This document shows, piece after piece, positions 16,950-25,828 of a stretch of 64,000 bases of DNA. Both the position numbers and the translations under genes were made by a program. Under the pieces are notes generated by a model that was not told the DNA's origin, did not search any database, and saw only the letters and a program-made list of their open reading frames with translations. The stretch lies in assembly GCA_040757835.1 (NCBI GenBank), contig JBFLWJ010000011.1:39856-103855 (forward strand). Reading direction: 5' to 3'. The stretch comes from Actinomycetota bacterium. GTDB lineage: Bacteria; Actinomycetota; Geothermincolia; Geothermincolales; RBG-13-55-18. Position 1 is the stretch's first letter. Every line of letters starts with the position of its first letter.

Positions 16950-18020
16950 ATGAAGATCACCAGGACCTGTGGGGAGTGCGGAGTCCCCCTGGGCATCGCG
17001 CGCAGTCTCAGCTGGAACACCAACGGCACCATCACCCAGCAAAACGACCCCATGCACCGCCTTATCTTCTTCGAGTGCGACAACCTGGACCGCCTGTGGA
17101 GCCGGCTCTCGGAGCAGCTCGGGGTGACCACCGAGCACATCTGGGAGGTGGTCATCGATTCCAAGAGCCGCGCCACCCGCGCTTTTCTGCACCGCACCCT
17201 GCCGTGGGGGATCAACCTGCTGGCCCATTTCATCGGCTACCGTTCCATGATCAAGACCATCGAGTCCCAGGGGCTGGTCATGGGCTACGGCAAGATAACC
17301 GTGGGCGGACAGTACCCGCGCCGCGGGCGCCCCGAGCGGGTCACCGTCTACATCGAGGACCCCTACTCCCTGCCCTTCTTCTGCGGCGACTTCAAGGGCG
17401 CCGCGGAGGTGCTGGAGAAGCGGCCCGCCTCCACCACCATGCAGGCGCTGGACTCACGGCGGCACCAGATCGACGTGACCGTCCGCCACGAACACCTTAC
17501 GGAGGAGTCCTTCCACATCAAAGAGGAGGCCGCGGGCAAGGATGGGGACATGTCCTTCAAGCGGTGCTCCGCCTGCGGCACCCCCCTGGAGATAAAGGAA
17601 TTCGCCTGGGACCTGGAGCGGGGGATCATCAAGGACGGCAGGAGCGGACGCAGGCTGGCTTTCTTCGGGACCTCGGGGATGCGGGCCGTCTTCGCTGAAC
17701 TCGCCCACGAGCTGGGGGAGCGCGTCTCCGACGCCATCATCGAGGTGGAGAGGGAGAACGGCCTTGCCGCCCTCAGCGCGGAGGAGGCCCGCAGCGGCTA
17801 CGAGGGCCTGCGCTTCCTGGCGGCCATCCGCGGCCTGGGCCTCATCACCAGCCTGGAGGTGAGCGAGGAGAACCTGCAGCTCCGCATGTCCAATCCCTCC
17901 GTCCCCGAGTACATCGTCGGCCTGGCCCTGGCCGTCTTCGAGCTGGTGACCGGCAAGCGGGGACACCACGCCTGGAGCATCGAACCCGATGGCGACCTGG
18001 TGGCGGAGATAACCCCCTAG
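16950..18020 (+). CDS. Tandemly duplicated zinc-ribbon/ligand-domain protein, paralog 1
   Basis: 356 residues, no named family recognised. It is made of two homologous halves. Each opens with a two-Cys knuckle (CGECGVPLG at about 7-15; CSACGTPLE at about 208-216), then W-x3-G-x-I, an R-x-x-F strand, an amphipathic helix ending in ELG (LSEQLG, LAHELG), and a later V-x2-P-[YS] strand with a small-residue loop followed by E. The layout is reminiscent of V4R/XylR-N ligand-binding folds (inference). Two more copies occur at 18898-19974 and 48482-49555. ATG 16950 follows GGGGGGATG. It is cytoplasmic: no signal or membrane segment. It lies just after livF and may share its transcript. Confidence 0.75.
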   Translation: MKITRTCGECGVPLGIARSLSWNTNGTITQQNDPMHRLIFFECDNLDRLWSRLSEQLGVTTEHIWEVVIDSKSRATRAFLHRTLPWGINLLAHFIGYRSMIKTIESQGLVMGYGKITVGGQYPRRGRPERVTVYIEDPYSLPFFCGDFKGAAEVLEKRPASTTMQALDSRRHQIDVTVRHEHLTEESFHIKEEAAGKDGDMSFKRCSACGTPLEIKEFAWDLERGIIKDGRSGRRLAFFGTSGMRAVFAELAHELGERVSDAIIEVERENGLAALSAEEARSGYEGLRFLAAIRGLGLITSLEVSEENLQLRMSNPSVPEYIVGLALAVFELVTGKRGHHAWSIEPDGDLVAEITP

Positions 18021-18026
18021 GGCTCC

Positions 18027-18677
18027 CTAGGGCATCGCCGCTTCTACGTTCGCCTCTATCTGCGCGAGGGCTGAGGCGTACCCGGACACCAGCGACTTTA
18101 TGGAGGAGGCGAGTTGCTGCTGGGCCTGGGTAATCGCCGCGGGCAGGTTCTCCAGCCTCTCCACGGGGCCTTCGGCCTGCTCCAGTTCCTGCATGGTCGG
18201 GACCAGGGCCAGCAGGTTCTCCATCTCACTTACGGCCTGCTCGGTGAGGCCGTAGAGGTATTCGTAATAGTCGTTGATGTAGGCGTAAAGCTCCTCATAG
18301 TCCTCCGACACCTCTATGGCGGCGTTGGCGGCCTCGTCCAGGTCCGCCAGGAGCTGATCGTAGGCGGTCAGCGCCTCCTCCAGTTCCTGTTCGTATGCAT
18401 CGGGGTCCGAGGCCGCCTCCTGCGACTCCAGGTCCTCCATCTCGGCCACGGCGGCATCCGCATCCTGTTTTATCTCCTCGTAGGTCTCGATCATCTCCTC
18501 CTCGGCGTCGGTCATCTCCCCGGCGCCGGCCGTGTCCCCACTCGCCTCCTCCTTGCCGCCCCCGTCTCCCAGCACCAGGGCCAGGGTCACCACGGTGGCG
18601 ATGACGGCCACGCAAACAGGGATGACCACGGCGAGTATCCTACCCGTGGTCCAGGTCCTCTCCTTGGCGGTATCCAT
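18027..18677 (-). CDS. Single-pass membrane protein with acidic coiled-coil extracellular domain
   Basis: 216 residues, no named family. One transmembrane segment at about 12-37 (TGRILAVVIPVCVAVIATVV) after a short cytoplasmic tail, a Gly/Glu linker, then about 160 residues of very acidic helix rich in Glu, Ala, Leu and Gln with heptad character (ETYEEIKQDADAAVAEMEDL). It probably forms an extracellular coiled coil or helical bundle. GAAGGAGG precedes ATG 18677. It is convergent with the duplicated zinc-ribbon gene on its left (6 bases between stops) and lies downstream of a second one on its right. Confidence 0.65.
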   Translation of the reverse strand: MDTAKERTWTTGRILAVVIPVCVAVIATVVTLALVLGDGGGKEEASGDTAGAGEMTDAEEEMIETYEEIKQDADAAVAEMEDLESQEAASDPDAYEQELEEALTAYDQLLADLDEAANAAIEVSEDYEELYAYINDYYEYLYGLTEQAVSEMENLLALVPTMQELEQAEGPVERLENLPAAITQAQQQLASSIKSLVSGYASALAQIEANVEAAMP

Positions 18678-18897
18678 CGCTGCCTTGCCTCCTTCTCGTT
18701 CGCATCCGCTTCCGGTTATCTATGGATAGTTATAGGTCGGAAGTGTTAGTTGCCGGTAATGTCCCTGTTAAGTTTCTGTTAATGGCGTTCTTTCGGTTTT
18801 CACTACGGAAGGCCGCATGGAGGATGCGCTCCACCGCGGCCAAGCCGGTCCTCGAGCCGGCTACATAATCGAGACAGGTCCTGGCTGACCGGGCGCT

Positions 18898-19974
18898 TCA
18901 AGACCCGGCGGGTCTGACCTCCAGCTCCAGCCTGCCGCCGCCGGATAATTCCCACTCCATGCGTGACGTGGTGCCGGTGGCCGCCTCGAAGGCTCCCTGC
19001 ATGTATCCCACGACGATGAGGTGGAGGACGGCGTTGTCCAGGCGCATTCCCAGGCCGTTCTTCCTCGCCTTGACCTCCTTCACGTTACCCAGTCCCCGCA
19101 GGGCGAACTGGGCGCGGAAGTCATCCTCGTCCATGATGTTCCACCGGGCGTGGAAGTTCTCGCGGGTGTAGCGGCGCTGTGACTCGACGACCATGCCGGG
19201 GATGGTCTCGCCCAGCTCTTCCTCCAGCTCCTGGAAGACCGGGTCCAGTTCGAAGGGCGTGGTCATGACCATGCGCCGCTGCGTGGACGCGTCGACGATG
19301 ACCCCCCGGTCCTGGTGCCACTTAAAGGCGGCGAGGGCCCGGGGCCCCCCGCACGACGGGCACCTCTCCAGCTCGACGCCGCCGCCGCGGTGCTGGTAGT
19401 CGTCGCGGAACATACGGTCCTGCTGTCCCTCGCAGTCGCGGGCGGGGGTGATGGTGATGTCGTATACCTTGGGCGAGACCTGCTCGTAGGTGACGTCGTG
19501 GGCGTAGCCCAGGATGGCCTCGATGCTGGCGGCGCGGGAGCCGCAGGTGAGGGGGAGGGAGAAGGGCTCCGAGATGCGGAAGGTGCAGAAGTCGTCCGCG
19601 TCCCCCTGGTAGCGCAGGTCCACCACCTCCAGCTTACCCCGCCCCATGTCGCGGGAGATGACCAGGAAGGTGTCCAGGACGGGCCGGTAGTCCGTCTCCC
19701 GGCTGCGTATGCGTTCGCGCGTTTCGTGGGGGATAAAGAGCCCGAAGCGCATGCGGTCGTTCTCCTGTACGCAGGCGATGACGATGCGCTCTATGGATAC
19801 CCCGATGAGCTCTTCGATGCCGATGAACAGCGGGTCGATGTTCTCGCTCTCAATGAAGACGAGGCGGCGCTCCTTATCCCGGCTGTGCACGATATCACCA
19901 TTGTCCAGCCAGCTGTGCTCCCGGGTGAAATACGCGGGCACGCCGCATTCCGGACATCTCTCCCATTCGCCCAT
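18898..19974 (-). CDS. Tandemly duplicated zinc-ribbon/ligand-domain protein, paralog 2
   Basis: 358 residues, same two-half plan as 16950-18020: CPECGVPAY at about residues 7-15 and CPSCGGPRA about 190 residues on, each followed by a tryptophan-glycine-isoleucine core (SWLDNGDIV; KWHQDRGVIV), an arginine-led strand, and a helix ending in ELIG or ELG. The strand RISEPFSLPLTCG matches VYIEDPYSLPFFCG of paralog 1. The start is uncertain: ATG 19974 or GTG 19983, both behind GGAAGGGGACG; the frame is open far upstream, over the neighbouring gene on the other strand. Cytoplasmic. It is divergent from the cyclase-family gene at 20131. Confidence 0.72.
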   Translation of the reverse strand: MGEWERCPECGVPAYFTREHSWLDNGDIVHSRDKERRLVFIESENIDPLFIGIEELIGVSIERIVIACVQENDRMRFGLFIPHETRERIRSRETDYRPVLDTFLVISRDMGRGKLEVVDLRYQGDADDFCTFRISEPFSLPLTCGSRAASIEAILGYAHDVTYEQVSPKVYDITITPARDCEGQQDRMFRDDYQHRGGGVELERCPSCGGPRALAAFKWHQDRGVIVDASTQRRMVMTTPFELDPVFQELEEELGETIPGMVVESQRRYTRENFHARWNIMDEDDFRAQFALRGLGNVKEVKARKNGLGMRLDNAVLHLIVVGYMQGAFEAATGTTSRMEWELSGGGRLELEVRPAGS

Positions 19975-20130
19975 CTTGGTCACCGTCCCCTTCCGCTTAA
20001 AGCCGTATACCATATCTATCGATGGTGCCTGCTCTTCTCTTGAGCCGGTACGGCAACGCCCGTCTCGCTTGGGGTATAGTAGTGAGAAAGCCGCTGCGTG
20101 GCGGACAACGCCCATGAGCAGGAGGTAAAA

Positions 20131-20910
20131 ATGGGTAGAAGATTTGTGGACCTCAGCATCACCATCGAGGACGGCCTTCCCTCCGACCCACCGGCCATGA
20201 TCCCCAGAGTCCTGTACATGGAACACGAGGCCGGGGCCGCCTCCATGGCCGAGTATTTCCCCGGCATAGACCCCGCCAAAGACCTTCCGGGAGGTCTGGG
20301 ATGGGCGGTGGAGATCCTCACCCTGGCCACCCACTCCGGCACCCACCTCGACGCCCCCTGGCACTACCACCCCACCATGGACCGGGGGCGCCCCGCCTTC
20401 ACCATCGAGGAGATCCCCCTGGAGTGGTGCATGGCCCCCGGGGTAGTGCTCGACTTCCGCCACTTCCCGGACGGGTACCGCGTCATGGCCGCGGACATGG
20501 AGGAGGCCTTCGAGAAGATGGGCTACGAGCTGGCGGAAGGGGACATCGTGCTGGTGATGACCGGCGCGGATAAATACTGGGGCAAGCCGGATTACCTCCT
20601 CAAGGGCTGCGGCATGGGCAAGGAGGCCACGCTGTGGCTGCTGGACCGCGGGGTCAAGATAACCGGCACCGACGCCTGGTCCTGGGATCGCCCCCTGCCC
20701 CTCATCGCCAAAGACTTCGAGGAGACCCACGACTCCTCGCTCATCTGGGAGGGCCACTTCGCGTCCATCGAGAAGGGCTACTGCCATATCGAGAAGCTGA
20801 CCAACCTGGACCAGCTGCCGCCCCACGGCTTTACCTTCTTCTGCTTCCCCATCAAGATAAAGAAGGCCAGCGCGGGCTGGATACGTGCCGTGGCCCTCAT
20901 CGAGGACTGA
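20131..20910 (+). CDS. Cyclase-family metal hydrolase (kynurenine formamidase-like)
   Basis: 259 residues of the cyclase/arylformamidase family (PF04199). The metal-binding signature H-x-G-T-H-x-D-x-P is visible in ATHSGTHLDAPWHYHP near residues 70-85, and VDLSITIEDGLPSDPP is the typical N-terminal strand. Relatives hydrolyse N-formylkynurenine, cyclic amides or isatin; the substrate cannot be told. There are no kynurenine genes nearby. ATG 20131 follows AGGAGG at ideal distance, so the frame from 20098 is not the start. Confidence 0.88.
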   Translation: MGRRFVDLSITIEDGLPSDPPAMIPRVLYMEHEAGAASMAEYFPGIDPAKDLPGGLGWAVEILTLATHSGTHLDAPWHYHPTMDRGRPAFTIEEIPLEWCMAPGVVLDFRHFPDGYRVMAADMEEAFEKMGYELAEGDIVLVMTGADKYWGKPDYLLKGCGMGKEATLWLLDRGVKITGTDAWSWDRPLPLIAKDFEETHDSSLIWEGHFASIEKGYCHIEKLTNLDQLPPHGFTFFCFPIKIKKASAGWIRAVALIED

Positions 20911-20965
20911 CGGCGGTCTGTTATATAATGTCCAGCAGCGGGCGGACCGAGAGCTGGAGGAGGCG

Positions 20966-21823
20966 TTGGACGAGGTCAGGGAAGTAGACGAGCAGCTTGC
21001 ACAGATGATGGAGAGGATCGCCGAGATTCACTCGTCCCATCCCGCCGCCATCTACCTGCCCTGCTTCTACCGCTCCGCGCCGCCGCGTATCTTCCTCTAC
21101 CGTGACGCGGTGCGCATCCTCACCAAGGGCTCGACGGTACTCCATTACGAGGTGGAGCCCTTGGACCTGGAGCGGGGCGGGTACCGGGAGGCCGAATCCG
21201 GGCGTTACCGCCTGGTCTACGAGTTCCTCCCCGGCAGGCGCTTCGAGCTGGAGCTGCAGGGGACGGTGATGGAGAAGGCCATCGCCCCCGGGGAGCTCAT
21301 CGAGGAAGTCCGCGTCCTCCGCGAATACCTGGGCATATACGGCCTGGTGCCCATGGTGGAGATAGAGCGGACCGTGAAACCGGCCGGCGGCGGCGTGCCG
21401 CTGCGCATCCGCAAGCTCGACCCGGAGGTGGCCACCCCCGCATACGCCCACGCGGGCGACGCCGGCCTGGATATATGCAGCGCGGAGGACCTGGTGCTGG
21501 AGCCGGGGGAGAGGGCCCTGGTGTCCACCGGGTTCGCCATGGCCCTGCCCGAGGGCTACGCCGCCTTCGTGCAGCCGCGCAGCGGGCTGGCTGCCCGCAG
21601 CGGCATCAGCATCGTCAACACCCCGGGCCTCATAGACTGCCATTACCGCGGTGAGGTCAAGGTCGTCCTGGTCAACCTGGGGAAAGAGCCCTTCACGGTG
21701 AAGAAGGGCGACCGCATCGCCCAGATGGTGGTGCAACAGGTGGAGACGGCCCGGATAGATGTGGTGGACGAGCTTGACGATACCGCGCGCGGCGAGGGAG
21801 GATTCGGCTCCACCGGCCTCTAA
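20966..21823 (+). CDS. dut: dUTPase (dUTP diphosphatase) with extra N-terminal domain
   Basis: The C-terminal 140 residues carry all five dUTPase motifs: GDAGLDICS, PRSGLAARSGI, GLIDCHYRGEVKV, RIAQMVVQ and RGEGGFGSTG. It hydrolyses dUTP to dUMP and pyrophosphate as a trimer. Ahead of this lie about 140 residues not found in ordinary dUTPases (usually about 150 residues in all): an acidic helix (ALDEVREVDEQLAQMMERI) and a beta-rich part with IYLPCFYRSAPPRIFLYRDA, which I do not recognise. The start is uncertain: TTG 20966 follows GGAGGAGG and is preferred; the frame opens at 20885 inside the previous gene; ATG 21005 lacks a site. Confidence 0.85.
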   Translation: MDEVREVDEQLAQMMERIAEIHSSHPAAIYLPCFYRSAPPRIFLYRDAVRILTKGSTVLHYEVEPLDLERGGYREAESGRYRLVYEFLPGRRFELELQGTVMEKAIAPGELIEEVRVLREYLGIYGLVPMVEIERTVKPAGGGVPLRIRKLDPEVATPAYAHAGDAGLDICSAEDLVLEPGERALVSTGFAMALPEGYAAFVQPRSGLAARSGISIVNTPGLIDCHYRGEVKVVLVNLGKEPFTVKKGDRIAQMVVQQVETARIDVVDELDDTARGEGGFGSTGL

Positions 21824-21877
21824 TAATAGGGTGAGGCCGCTTATCGCATGTTTATCGCGGGTGCAGGACGGCCCTCC

Positions 21878-21907
21878 TTTACATGCTCTGTGGAGTGTTC
21901 ATATAAT
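21878..21907 (+). promoter_or_regulatory. Sigma-70-like promoter of the oligopeptide ABC operon
   Basis: TTTACA and TATAAT separated by 18 bases. This would leave a leader of about 220 bases before the binding-protein gene at 22136. No riboswitch fold was recognised in the leader. Confidence 0.55.
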
Positions 21908-22135
21908 TGTCTGGGAAAGTCGACAGCAGACAACCGAGCCGGTAAACGGAGGGGGTGAATTCCTACCTAATACATCCGCTCGTTATCCACTCAGCATCGC
22001 ACGCGGTGATGCGTGAATTCCGGGGACCTCTACCGGATGAAGGGGGTGAGAGCAAGGATTGTATTTCAAATATGTGACTTGCACGAAAGGTATTCCTGAA
22101 AAAGTGTGGGAGAGACTCTAGCAAGGAGGTCATGC

Positions 22136-23749
22136 ATGAGAAAAGGCAAACTATTCGCAATCCTGCTGTTGGTGACGGTCCTGGCTGCTACCATGGCCAT
22201 CATGTACAGCGGATGCGGCGAGGAAGAGGGAGGAGGCGGCGGCAAGGCGCAGCAGGGCGGTACTTTCTACTATTGCCTCAACGCCGAGCCCGTTTCCCTC
22301 GACCCAGCCCAGTTGCAGGAGTCGGAGGGCATCGCCGTGGGCAAGGCGATCTTCGACGGCCTCATGGACAACGACCCGGAGACCATGGAGCTCACGCCCG
22401 CCATGGCGGAGTCCTACGAGATCAACGACGACGCCACCGAGATCACCTTCAACCTGAAGAAGGGCGTCAAGTTCCACAACGGCCGCGAGTGTACGGCGGA
22501 AGACTTCGTCTATTCCTGGAACCGCGTCTGCGACCCGGCGACGGCCAGCGAGGTGGCCTACCACCTGGCGCCGGTCAAGGGCTTCGACGAGTTCCAGGCC
22601 GGCACGGCCACGTCCCTGGAAGGCGTCGAGGCGGTGGACGACTACACCTTCAAGGTGACCCTCGCCTACCCCTACGCCGACTTCGTGTACCATACCGCTC
22701 ACCCCGTTACCTCGCCCATCCCCAAGGAGGTAGTCGAGGAGGTCGGTAGCGAGAACTTCAGCGAGAACCCGGTGGGGACCGGCCCCTTCATGTTCGACTC
22801 GTGGACGCACGAGCAGCAGGTGGTGACCAGCAGGTTCGACGACTACTACGGCGACGCGGCCTACCTGGACTCCGTGGTCTGGAAGATCTACATGGAGGAG
22901 GAGACTGCCTGGCAGGACTTCAAAGCCGGCACCCTCAACGACTGCCAAATCCCGCAGGGGCAGTTCGAGGCCGCGGCAGCGGAATACGGCGACCGCGCCC
23001 TCTTCGTGCCCATGATGGGCATCTACTACTACGGCTACAACATGACCGCCGCGCCGTGGGCCAACAACCGCGACCTGCGCCAGGCGCTGAACTACGCGGT
23101 TGACCGCCAGACCCTGTGCGATGTGGTCATGGAGGGCCAGCGCATCCCGGCTTCTGGCATTGTGCCCCCATCCATCCCCGGCTACCAGGAGGACGCCTCG
23201 GATTACACCTACGATGTGACCAAGGCCAACGAGCTGCTCACCAGCGCCGGTTTCCCCGGCGGCCAGGGGCTTCCCGCGCTCACGCTGGGATACAACACCG
23301 GCGGCGGGCACGAGGACCCGGCCCAGTTCATCCAGGGCAACCTGGCCGAGGTGGGCGTGAACGTCACCCTCGAAGGCTATGAGTGGGGCAGCTACCTCGA
23401 CCTCATCCAGGCCGGGCAGGTGACCTTCTTCCGCATGGGCTGGCTGACGGACTACCCGATCATGGACAACTTCCTCTACCCATTGTTCCAGTCGGAGTCC
23501 GTTGACAACTTCACCATGTATAACAACCCCGAGGTAGACTCGATGCTGGAGGAGGCGCGCAGCACGGCCGAGGAGGCCGCGAGGCTTAACCTCTACCAGC
23601 AGGTGGAGCGCATGGTCCTCGAGGACGCCCCCATCATCCCCCTGATGTACTACAAGACGTCGCGGGTCTACGGGGACGGGATCGGTGGATACATCCGCAG
23701 CGCCGACGACCTCACTCCCATGGAGCGGGTGTACTTCATCGCGGAATAG
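22136..23749 (+). CDS. Oligopeptide/dipeptide ABC substrate-binding lipoprotein
   Basis: 537 residues, the usual size of family-5 solute-binding proteins (SBP_bac_5). Lipoprotein signal with Cys in MYSGCGEEEG; mature start GGTFYYCLNAEPVSLDPAQL; the diagnostic TEITFNLKKGVKFHNGRECT, DFVYSWNRV and NPVGTGPFMFDSW follow. It captures peptides (or nickel, sugars or opines in some relatives) for the permease encoded downstream. ATG 22136 follows AAGGAGG. A strong hairpin with T residues (23778-23810) separates it from the permease genes, a common way to make more binding protein than membrane complex. Confidence 0.92.
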   Translation: MRKGKLFAILLLVTVLAATMAIMYSGCGEEEGGGGGKAQQGGTFYYCLNAEPVSLDPAQLQESEGIAVGKAIFDGLMDNDPETMELTPAMAESYEINDDATEITFNLKKGVKFHNGRECTAEDFVYSWNRVCDPATASEVAYHLAPVKGFDEFQAGTATSLEGVEAVDDYTFKVTLAYPYADFVYHTAHPVTSPIPKEVVEEVGSENFSENPVGTGPFMFDSWTHEQQVVTSRFDDYYGDAAYLDSVVWKIYMEEETAWQDFKAGTLNDCQIPQGQFEAAAAEYGDRALFVPMMGIYYYGYNMTAAPWANNRDLRQALNYAVDRQTLCDVVMEGQRIPASGIVPPSIPGYQEDASDYTYDVTKANELLTSAGFPGGQGLPALTLGYNTGGGHEDPAQFIQGNLAEVGVNVTLEGYEWGSYLDLIQAGQVTFFRMGWLTDYPIMDNFLYPLFQSESVDNFTMYNNPEVDSMLEEARSTAEEAARLNLYQQVERMVLEDAPIIPLMYYKTSRVYGDGIGGYIRSADDLTPMERVYFIAE

Positions 23750-23777
23750 CAGGAAAAACGGCTGATGTAGGTCAGTT

Positions 23778-23810
23778 GGGGGCTCGCGAGAATCCTTGCG
23801 AGCCCCCTTT
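23778..23810 (+). terminator. Terminator/attenuator after peptide-binding protein gene
   Basis: GGGGGCTCGC and GCGAGCCCCC, perfect 10-base arms with a 10-base loop, followed by TTT. Confidence 0.75.
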
Positions 23811-23866
23811 CCGTGTGCTAACTTAACAATGCTCTCATAGTAACAGGGAGAGGTCGTTCGATTTAG

Positions 23867-24829
23867 ATGCTTATTTTCATTCTGCGCCGGCTCTACCAGA
23901 CGGTTATCGTCGTGATCGGCGTCGTTTTTCTCATCTCCCTGCTCATGTCCATCCTCCCCGGGGACGTGGCTCTGATGCGCGCGCCCAAGGGGGCCACAGA
24001 GGAGATGCTCCAGAACATCCGCGATAAGTACAACCTGGACGAGCCGTTCATGACCCGGTTCTGGCTCTATCTCAAGGGCCTCCCCACCTTCGACCTCGGC
24101 GAGTCCTACACTTACAAGCGCCCGGTCATGGACATCATCGCGGAGAGCCTGCCCTGGTCCATCAAGCTGGCCCTCGTCGCCGAGGTCATCATCGTCATCT
24201 TCGGCCTTCTGGCCGGCATCATCTCCGCCATATCGCGCTATTCCTTCTGGGACGTGCTGGTGACCATAACCACCTCGGTCCTGGTCGCTTTCCCTATCTT
24301 CTGGATCGGGCGATTACTCCAGCTCGTCTTCGCCCAGTGGCTGGGCTGGCTGCCGGCTGCCGGGGCCCCGCCTCCAGGCACCGGTTTCCCCGCATCCATG
24401 CAGTACTACATCATGCCCGCCGTCGCCCTGGCGGCCATCTCCACCGCCTACGTGGCCCGCATGCAGCGATCGTCGCTGCTGGAGGTGATGCGCCAGGACT
24501 ATATCCAGACCGCCCGCGCCAAGGGGCTCTCCAACCGCAGGGTCACCTACAAGCACGCACTGAAGAACGGGCTCATCCCCGTGGTTACCTACATAGGAAT
24601 CGACTTCGGGGTGCTCATCGGGGCCGCCGTGCTCACCGAGTTCATCTTCAACTGGCCGGGGGTGGGGCACAAGCTCTACAACGCGGTCCTGCAGAGGGAC
24701 GCCCCCATGGTGCTGGGCCTGGTCTTCGTGCTGGTGCTCATCTTCGTCTTCATCAACCTGGTGGTGGACATATCGTATGCCTTCCTCGACCCACGCATCC
24801 GCCTGGGCGGGGGGGAGGAGGTGACCTGA
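23867..24829 (+). CDS. Oligopeptide/dipeptide ABC permease, DppB-type
   Basis: 320 residues. FILRRLYQTVIVVIGVVFLI is the typical DppB first membrane helix, followed by LPGDVALM. The cytoplasmic EAA-like loop reads DYIQTARAKGLSNRRVTYKH, and VLTEFIFNWPGVGHKLYNAV is conserved near the end. Six hydrophobic segments. It forms the channel with the DppC-type subunit, whose gene starts two bases after this stop. Confidence 0.93.
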   Translation: MLIFILRRLYQTVIVVIGVVFLISLLMSILPGDVALMRAPKGATEEMLQNIRDKYNLDEPFMTRFWLYLKGLPTFDLGESYTYKRPVMDIIAESLPWSIKLALVAEVIIVIFGLLAGIISAISRYSFWDVLVTITTSVLVAFPIFWIGRLLQLVFAQWLGWLPAAGAPPPGTGFPASMQYYIMPAVALAAISTAYVARMQRSSLLEVMRQDYIQTARAKGLSNRRVTYKHALKNGLIPVVTYIGIDFGVLIGAAVLTEFIFNWPGVGHKLYNAVLQRDAPMVLGLVFVLVLIFVFINLVVDISYAFLDPRIRLGGGEEVT

Positions 24830-24830
24830 T

Positions 24831-25826
24831 ATGCCCGACCGCAAGGATATCGACGACCTCGGCATGGGGAGGGAGCAGCCCGACTTTCTCGGACCCGAGA
24901 TCGAGGAGTTCGAGCAGGAGCTGGAGAAGGAGAAGGTGCACGGACGCACCGCCCTTTGGAGCGACGTCTGGTACCGTCTGCGCCATAACGTCCTGGCCAT
25001 GATCGGGCTGGGCATCATCGTCGTCATGCTCCTGGTGGCCATCTTCGCTCCCCTGCTGGCCAACTGGGACCCCTTGTACCAGACCATTCAAGACCAGTCG
25101 AAGACCGCGGCGGAGAAGGCGGAGGCGGTGAAACAGCCACCATCGAGTGAGCACTGGCTGGGCACGGACCAGCTGGGGCGCGACATCTACTCGCGCCTTA
25201 TCTATGGCAGCCGGGTCTCGGTGGAGGTGGGCATCGTAGCCGTGGCCATCTCCCTGGTCATCGGCCTCTTTTTCGGAGCCCTGGCGGGCTACTTCGGGGG
25301 CTGGGGCGACTCGGTGATCATGCGCTCCGCCGACGTCTTCTTCGCCTTTCCCACCGTGCTGGGGGCCATCGCCATCATGACCGTGCTGGGTGCGGGTCTG
25401 ATAAACGTCTTTATCGCCATCGGGGTGCTGGGCTGGGCGACCATCGCCAGGATCTTCCGCGGTTCCATCCTCTCGGTGAAGGAGAACGAATACACCGAGG
25501 CTGCGCGGGCCATGGGGGCGGGGCACACACGCATCATCCGCAAGCACATCATGCCCAACGCCATCCAGCCCATCATCGTCTACGCCACCATGGGGGTGGG
25601 AGGGGCGATCCTGGCCGAGGCCTGGCTGGCCTTCCTGGGCCTGGGCCAGCAGCTGCCCGCGCCGAGTTGGGGTAACATGCTCACCGAATACCTGGATTTC
25701 TACACCACCGACCCGTGGATGATGTTCATCCCCGGGACGGCGATAGTCATCAGCGTCCTGGCCTTCATCCTCCTGGGTGACGGGCTGCGGGACGCCCTGG
25801 ACCCGCGCCTGAAGGGGAGCGTCTGA
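24831..25826 (+). CDS. Oligopeptide/dipeptide ABC permease, DppC-type
   Basis: 331 residues. A long acidic cytoplasmic N-terminus (about 50 residues) leads to the first helix. HWLGTDQLGRDIYSRLIYGS is the DppC hallmark and EYTEAARAMGAGHTRIIRKH the EAA loop. FLGLGQQLPAPSWGNML precedes the last helix. It starts at ATG 24831 and ends two bases before the GTG start of the next gene. Confidence 0.93.
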   Translation: MPDRKDIDDLGMGREQPDFLGPEIEEFEQELEKEKVHGRTALWSDVWYRLRHNVLAMIGLGIIVVMLLVAIFAPLLANWDPLYQTIQDQSKTAAEKAEAVKQPPSSEHWLGTDQLGRDIYSRLIYGSRVSVEVGIVAVAISLVIGLFFGALAGYFGGWGDSVIMRSADVFFAFPTVLGAIAIMTVLGAGLINVFIAIGVLGWATIARIFRGSILSVKENEYTEAARAMGAGHTRIIRKHIMPNAIQPIIVYATMGVGGAILAEAWLAFLGLGQQLPAPSWGNMLTEYLDFYTTDPWMMFIPGTAIVISVLAFILLGDGLRDALDPRLKGSV

Positions 25827-25828
25827 GA

